Below, one piece after another: positions 59,818 through 64,000 of a DNA stretch of 64,000 nt (positions are counted from its first letter, which is position 1; each line of letters starts with the position of its first letter). The notes beneath the pieces are model-generated. The model did no database searches and was not told the origin of the DNA. It was given only the letters and a program-made list of their open reading frames with translations. The stretch spans positions 1-64,000 of the forward strand of contig CAZWLY010000004.1 in the NCBI GenBank assembly GCA_964634465.1, written 5' to 3'. The position numbers and the translations under genes were made by a program. The stretch comes from CAZWLY01 sp964634465 (GTDB lineage Bacteria; Desulfobacterota; Desulfarculia; G963662305).

Positions 59818-60069
59818 CTAGCCGTTCCGGCCGGGGATGTCGATGGTGGTGCAGGTGCCCGAACCGCACTGCTTGGTCGTCACCCCGCCCCGGCCGCCGT
59901 CGGCGGTTCTCAAGGTGGAGACGCCCATGGTGTGGTTGGCGGCCGAAATCTTCTTGACGACGTCCTTGGAGCCGCACTGGGGGCACTTCATCTCTATTTT
60001 GTCCTGCGGAAAGACCAACAGGTCGAAGTCGTAGTCGCACTCGGTGCAGGTGAACTCGTAGATGGGCAT
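59818..60069 (-). CDS. FmdB-family zinc ribbon protein
   Basis: 83 residues. MPIYEFTCTECDYDFDLLV and MKCPQCGSKDVVKKIS give two CxxC knuckles, the standard FmdB/regulatory zinc ribbon. A glycine/threonine-rich tail has two further Cys (QCGSGTC). FmdB-like proteins are associated with formamidase or amidase expression, but most are of unknown role. AGGGAGG before the ATG is a strong ribosome site. 21 bp before the methyltransferase gene, so likely co-transcribed. Confidence 0.9.
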   Translation of the reverse strand: MPIYEFTCTECDYDFDLLVFPQDKIEMKCPQCGSKDVVKKISAANHTMGVSTLRTADGGRGGVTTKQCGSGTCTTIDIPGRNG

Positions 60070-60339
60070 TGATAAACCTCCCTCCAGCCTTTATTAGTCC
60101 GCCCCGGCCCGGACGTCAAGATAGATCCGCAACTTTCCGATCCAGGTCGCCGTTGCGGCGAGGGGCGATTCTCAACCCGCTTGACACCGCCTGCCGGTTG
60201 CATTTTAATGATTTGGCTCGTCAGATCGATCAGTCTGGCCGAATGTCCGGCCGGGTCATCCGGGCCGGGCGATTCATCGTCATCGAACGACCATCACCGA
60301 AGAGAGCGACGCCGGTGTAACGACCGCGGGGTTAAGCGA

Positions 60340-61506
60340 GTGGCCTCTCCCTCGGCCAGGGACATCAAGGAACTCAGGGACCGCCTCGACCGTTTGGAGG
60401 ACGAGCGGCTCGCGCCCGGCGCCTGCCGGTCGAGGGAGGCCGTGCGCCGCCGCAGCGACCCGAACATAGACTCCGGCCATCGCCAGAACTTCCAGATCGA
60501 CGCCGATCGAATTCTCCACTCGCTGGCCTACACCCGTTACATCGACAAGACCCAGGTCTTCTACCTGGTCGAGAACGACCATATCACCCACCGGGTGCTC
60601 CACGTCCAACTGGTTTCCAAGATCTCCCGGACCATCGGCCGCCTGCTGGGTCTCAATGAAGACTTGATCGAGGCCGTCGCCCTGGGTCACGACTTGGGCC
60701 ACCCGCCCTTCGGCCACGACGGCGAGGCCTACCTCTCCGAGTTGAGCGCGGAGCACGGCCTGCCGCCGTTTCTGCACGCCCTCCAGTCGGTCAGGTTCCT
60801 GGATCGCCTGGAGAAAAAGGGGCGCGGCCTGAACTTGAGCCTCCAGGTGCTGGACGGCATCCTCAGCCACGACGGCGAGGTGGACGTGATGCGCCTGACC
60901 CCCGACCGGGACAAGGACTTCGCCCGCCTCGAGGCCGAGATCGCGGCCAAGGAGGCCGATCCCCAAACCCCCCTGACCCCGATGACCCTGGAGGGCTGCG
61001 TGGTCAGGTTGGCCGACACCATCTCCTACATCGGCCGCGATTTCGAGGACGCCATCCGCTTGGGGCTTGTCAGCCGCGACGATTTGCCCCAGGGCGTCGC
61101 CGAGACCTTGGGCCGAACCAACGGAACCATCGTCTTCAGGCTGGTAGAAGACCTGGTCGCCAACTCGCTGGACCGGGACGGAATCGGGTTTTCGGTCCGG
61201 ATGGCCGAGGCGCTGAGGGAGCTGAAGCGGTTCAACTATCAACGGATCTATCTCAACCCCAGGATCAAGATCCACGGCGAGAAGGTCAGAAGCCTCTTTC
61301 GAACGCTCTTCGAGTCCTGTCTGGCCGACCTCGACCGGCGTCGCGAGGAGAGGCCGGTCTGGCGCGATTTCCTGGCCGGCATGGCTCCGGACTATCTGAA
61401 AACGACCCGGCCCGAAATGATCGTCCGGGATTATATCGCCGGAATGACCGATGACTATTTCATCAGTCAAGTCAAGCAACTGCTTCTACCCGAGCGTCTC
61501 TTTTGA
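60340..61506 (+). CDS. dGTPase-like HD domain phosphohydrolase
   Basis: 388 residues. HD motifs: ITHRVLHVQLVSKISRTI, ALGHDLGHPPFGHDGEAYL and VVRLADTISYIGRDFEDAI, the pattern of deoxyguanosine triphosphate triphosphohydrolases that cut dNTP to nucleoside plus triphosphate. SGHRQNFQIDADRILHSLAYTRYIDKTQVF matches the family N-terminus. GTG 60340 is a provisional start; the frame is open further upstream but looks noncoding, and no clear ribosome site decides. Substrate range is unknown. Confidence 0.85.
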   Translation: MASPSARDIKELRDRLDRLEDERLAPGACRSREAVRRRSDPNIDSGHRQNFQIDADRILHSLAYTRYIDKTQVFYLVENDHITHRVLHVQLVSKISRTIGRLLGLNEDLIEAVALGHDLGHPPFGHDGEAYLSELSAEHGLPPFLHALQSVRFLDRLEKKGRGLNLSLQVLDGILSHDGEVDVMRLTPDRDKDFARLEAEIAAKEADPQTPLTPMTLEGCVVRLADTISYIGRDFEDAIRLGLVSRDDLPQGVAETLGRTNGTIVFRLVEDLVANSLDRDGIGFSVRMAEALRELKRFNYQRIYLNPRIKIHGEKVRSLFRTLFESCLADLDRRREERPVWRDFLAGMAPDYLKTTRPEMIVRDYIAGMTDDYFISQVKQLLLPERLF

Positions 61507-61528
61507 GCCTTTCTTATGGTGAAATATT

Positions 61529-61562
61529 ATGCGAACCATGAAATTTGTGTCAAAATTCGCAT
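61529..61562. promoter_or_regulatory. Inverted repeat upstream of the SorC-type regulator gene
   Basis: ATGCGAA-N20-TTCGCAT, a perfect 7-bp inverted repeat, followed by a TTGACA box (61571-61576) with no clear -10. A possible autoregulatory operator. Confidence 0.35.
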
Positions 61563-61643
61563 TATTGAGCTTGACAATGCCGAAAGCGTTGGTTCATGCT
61601 GGGTAAAACCGAGATTTTCGCTCACTCCAACGCTGGGAGATTG

Positions 61644-62669
61644 ATGCCCCGTCGAGCGGCAACCCGGGACGAAGAGATCAAGCTGATGGTCCGGTGCGCT
61701 CAGCTATACTACGACAAGGACGAGGAGCTGAGCCAGGCCGAGGTGGCCGCCAGGTTGGAGATCAACCCGACCAAGGTCTCCCGGCTGCTGAGACAGGCCC
61801 AGGGCGAAGGCATCGTCAAGGTGGCCATCGAGCCGCCTCGGATTCAGCGTTTGGAGCTGGCGCTGATGGACGCCTTCGGCCTCAAAGACGCGGTGGTCGT
61901 TCCTTCGGGCGACCAGCGGGCCCACGACGCGGTGGGCCGGGCCGCGGCCGAATACTTCACCCGGGTCGCCCAGGACGACATCTCCATCGGTCTGGCCCCG
62001 GGCTACTCCGTTCAGAAGATGATCGACTACCTGGAGCCGCTGCCGTTTTCCGGACACAAGCTCTATCCTCTCGCGGCCGAGTCGACCTCGATCCTGCGCC
62101 ACTTCTACCCGACCCAACTGGCCAGCCTGATGATGACCAAGTACCGGGACGACTCCCGGGTTTCGGCCTACGCTTACCGCATCCCCTCCCGGCCGACCAA
62201 CGAGGCCAACCTGCCGCGCTACCGGGAGTTGTTCAACCTCATCCTCCAGGACGAGACCTTTCAGCGACTGATGGCCGAGGCCGGACGGGCCGACGTGTTC
62301 TTGATGGGCGTCGGCGCCGTCGAGAGGCCCGATCCGGCGCTCAGCGCCTTTTTTGACAGTTACGGCCTTGAGCCCGAGGTTCTTATAGCCAAGGGCGCGG
62401 TCGGTATGATAAACTACCAATTCTTCGACGCCGAGGGGCGGGTGCTGAGCGCCGAGGAGTGTCCGGCGCTGGAACCCATCGGGGCGTCGATGATCAGCAT
62501 ACCGCTGAAAGAGTTTCAACGGGCGGCCAAAGCGTTCGGCCGCTCGGTAATAGCCCTGGCCGGCGCCAGCTACAAGCTGGAGGCGATTCGGGGCGCGCTT
62601 AAGGGTCGATTCTTCAACGTACTCATCACCGACGTGAACATAGCCGAAGGCTTACTGGCCCACGGCTGA
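61644..62669 (+). CDS. SorC/DeoR-type sugar-binding transcriptional regulator
   Basis: 341 residues: N-terminal helix-turn-helix (about 25-60; LSQAEVAARLEINPTKVSRLLRQAQ) and a C-terminal SorC sugar-phosphate isomerase-like effector domain (about 70-335), with GRAAAEYFTRVAQDDISIGLAPGYS and MGVGAVERPDPALSAFF. The effector is probably a phosphorylated sugar or polyol. The ATG at 61644 is preferred (GGGAG six bases upstream) over 61596. Lies 91 bp before livG, in the same direction; a regulatory link is possible. Confidence 0.87.
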   Translation: MPRRAATRDEEIKLMVRCAQLYYDKDEELSQAEVAARLEINPTKVSRLLRQAQGEGIVKVAIEPPRIQRLELALMDAFGLKDAVVVPSGDQRAHDAVGRAAAEYFTRVAQDDISIGLAPGYSVQKMIDYLEPLPFSGHKLYPLAAESTSILRHFYPTQLASLMMTKYRDDSRVSAYAYRIPSRPTNEANLPRYRELFNLILQDETFQRLMAEAGRADVFLMGVGAVERPDPALSAFFDSYGLEPEVLIAKGAVGMINYQFFDAEGRVLSAEECPALEPIGASMISIPLKEFQRAAKAFGRSVIALAGASYKLEAIRGALKGRFFNVLITDVNIAEGLLAHG

Positions 62670-62760
62670 TTTGGCTCTGGTTCCGACCGCCGGCCGGTCG
62701 GAGGCTTTACGAGCGGCGGTTATGCGCCGCCCAACCTCCTGACTGTGGGGAGTGGCGTCC

Positions 62761-63579
62761 ATGTCGCAACCGACTGGTGCTGAAAACGAAGTCATCCTGG
62801 AACTCAAAGACGTTAGCATGAACTTCGGCAAGGTAGCTGCTCTTTCCGGGGTTAGTCTCAAGGTCGAGAAAGGGCACATTCACTCGATCATCGGCCCCAA
62901 CGGAGCCGGGAAGACGGTCCTTTTGAACTGCATCAACGGCCTCTACAAACCGCAACAGGGGGACATCTTTTTGAAAGGAGAGCGGATCAACCACCTCTCC
63001 CCCCACAAGCGGGCCACCCTGGGTTTGAGCCGGACGTTCCAGAAGATCGAGTTGTTCGGCGGAATGACCGTTCTGGACAACATCCGCCTGGGACGCCACA
63101 TCCACCTCAACTCGGGCATGCTGGCCGGTTCGATCTATCTGGGCAAGACGGCCAAGGAGGAGCTCGAACACAGGAGGTTCATCGAGGAGAAGATAATCGA
63201 TCTTCTGGAGATCGAGGCCATCCGTCACGCCGTGGTCGGGATGCTGCCCTACGGCTTGCAAAAGAGAGTGGAGCTGGGCCGGGCCCTGGCCCTGGAGCCG
63301 GAGTTGTTGCTCCTGGACGAACCCCTGGCCGGCCTCAACCTGGAAGAGGTGGAGGACATGGCCCGCTTCATCCTCGACATCAACGAGGAAGAGGACTGGC
63401 AGGTGACCTGCATCCTGGTCGAGCACGATATGGGTGTGGTCATGGACATTTCCAACAAGGTAAGCGTGCTCAACTTCGGCAACAAGATCGCTGACGGCAC
63501 CCCCGAAGAGATTCAGAACGACCCTGCGGTTATATCGGCGTATCTGGGCGCGGAGGATATGTATGCCACACGGAGATAA
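62761..63579 (+). CDS. livG: Branched-chain amino acid-type ABC transporter ATP-binding protein (LivG)
   Basis: 272-residue ABC ATPase with Walker A GPNGAGKTVLLN, Q-loop RTFQKIELFGGMTV, a signature region LPYGLQKRVELGRALA, Walker B LLLLDEPLAGLN and H-loop VEHDM, all in the LivG pattern (extra loop GRHIHLNSGMLAG). The GGGGAG site favours ATG 62761 over GTG 62752. The signature carries PYGLQKR instead of LSGGQ, which is common for LivG. Overlaps the next gene by 17 bp; permeases are presumably downstream, outside the window. Confidence 0.92.
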   Translation: MSQPTGAENEVILELKDVSMNFGKVAALSGVSLKVEKGHIHSIIGPNGAGKTVLLNCINGLYKPQQGDIFLKGERINHLSPHKRATLGLSRTFQKIELFGGMTVLDNIRLGRHIHLNSGMLAGSIYLGKTAKEELEHRRFIEEKIIDLLEIEAIRHAVVGMLPYGLQKRVELGRALALEPELLLLDEPLAGLNLEEVEDMARFILDINEEEDWQVTCILVEHDMGVVMDISNKVSVLNFGNKIADGTPEEIQNDPAVISAYLGAEDMYATRR

Positions 63580-64000
63580 GCTCCACGACACCGGCTTTGA
63601 GGTCACCGAGGATCTGACCCTCCCGAAGCTGTTTTTGGACCGGTGTAAGAAGTATGGCGCCAACAAGGTGGCCATGCGCGAGAAAGAGTTCGGTCTGTGG
63701 CGGCCGATCACCTGGCAGGACTACTACGAGAACGTCAAGTACCTGGCTCTGGGCTTGGTCGAGCTCGGAGTCAAGCCCGGCGACAAGGTGGCCATGATCG
63801 GCGACAACCGGCCCGAGGGTTTGTGGGCCGAGATGGCCACGCTGTGTATCGGCGGGGTGGCGGTCTGGTTGTTCCAGGACTGCTTGATGGAGGAGGTCAA
63901 GTACATCCTCAACCACTCCGACACCAAGATCCTGGTCGGCGAGGGGCAGGAGGAGGTGGACAAGGGGCTGTCCGTCTTCGACGACTGCCCCAACCTGAGT
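63563..64000 (+). CDS. Acyl-CoA synthetase (AMP-binding), partial at right edge
   Basis: 146 residues visible: LTLPKLFLDRCKKYGANKVAMREKEFG, WQDYYENVKYLALGLVELGVKPGDKVAMIGDNRPEGLWAEMATLCIGG and AVWLFQDCLMEEVKYILNHSDTKILVGEGQEEVDK, which match the N-terminus of long-chain acyl-CoA ligases. The AMP-binding signature lies beyond the window. ATG 63563 has GGAGG seven bases upstream and sits inside the end of livG. The livG/acyl-CoA ligase pairing is known from deltaproteobacterial operons and suggests carboxylate uptake rather than amino acids. Confidence 0.85.
   Translation, partial: MPHGDKLHDTGFEVTEDLTLPKLFLDRCKKYGANKVAMREKEFGLWRPITWQDYYENVKYLALGLVELGVKPGDKVAMIGDNRPEGLWAEMATLCIGGVAVWLFQDCLMEEVKYILNHSDTKILVGEGQEEVDKGLSVFDDCPNLS

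Noticed and set aside
60181..60339. N-terminal extension of the dGTPase-like protein
   Set aside because: Composition is unlike coding sequence and no family homology is visible before the region around residue 60 of the extended frame.

Overview
The window is GC-rich (roughly two thirds G+C by eye) and almost fully coding, with about fifty protein genes and no rRNA, tRNA or CRISPR array that I can see. The gene set points to an anaerobic or facultative Desulfobacterota (deltaproteobacterial) genome. The pointers are a fused B12 mutase (IcmF), a NifA-like sigma-54 activator beside glnB, a SahR-type regulator beside ahcY, a diheme frdCAB complex, a Tat-exported multi-cluster ferredoxin operon, pyruvate phosphate dikinase, and LivG coupled to an acyl-CoA ligase. 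Genus is not determinable by reading.

Layout. 1-4.2 kb (-): tetR-icmF operon with a palindromic operator candidate upstream. 4.3-7.1 kb (+): a membrane protein and a secreted beta-propeller protein, then a frameshifted rhodanese (-). 7.9-19.0 kb (+): a long run with tight overlaps, polX-like, nth, tolC-like, split transketolase, ftsE, ftsX, envC-like, ctpA and divergent polysaccharide deacetylase, i.e. DNA repair, sugar phosphates and FtsEX-controlled cell-wall hydrolysis. 19.3-29.5 kb (-): a compact nitrogen-control locus, sigma-54 activator, glnB (PII), glnD, glnA, glnE and a degenerate GlnE-like partner. A sigma-54 promoter with upstream palindromes precedes glnB. 29.8-32.4 kb (+): two polytopic membrane proteins of glycosyltransferase type. 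32.4-37.9 kb (-): polA, then a polar amino acid ABC transporter. 38.3-42.2 kb (+): methyl cycle, metK, sahR and ahcY. 42.4-44.1 kb (+): GAF/HD-GYP protein and a small basic protein. 44.3-49.5 kb: ppdK-fabH (-) diverging from eno (+). 49.6-51.2 kb: NYN, PilZ and a small unknown protein. 51.2-51.8 kb: noncoding, with an IS200/IS605-like terminal relic and a sigma-54 promoter. 51.9-54.2 kb (+): Fe-S protein, cytochrome b-like anchor and a thioredoxin reductase-like flavoprotein. 54.3-57.6 kb (-): frdCAB. 58-60 kb: secreted protein, truncated nuclease in a lower-GC patch, methyltransferase and FmdB-type zinc ribbon. 60.3-64 kb (+): dGTPase-like HD protein, SorC-type regulator, livG, and an acyl-CoA ligase cut by the window edge.

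Most notable: (i) the PolX-like protein has lost all three polymerase aspartates but keeps its PHP nuclease motifs; (ii) a 419-aa pseudo-adenylyltransferase is translationally coupled to glnE; (iii) two sigma-54 promoters each have a palindrome with a 4-bp spacer about 100 bp upstream, and the glnB palindrome recurs over the start codon of the adjacent activator gene, suggesting a self-wired nitrogen switch; (iv) the sigma-54-preceded Fe-S/cytochrome b/flavoprotein operon looks like a membrane redox module of unknown purpose.
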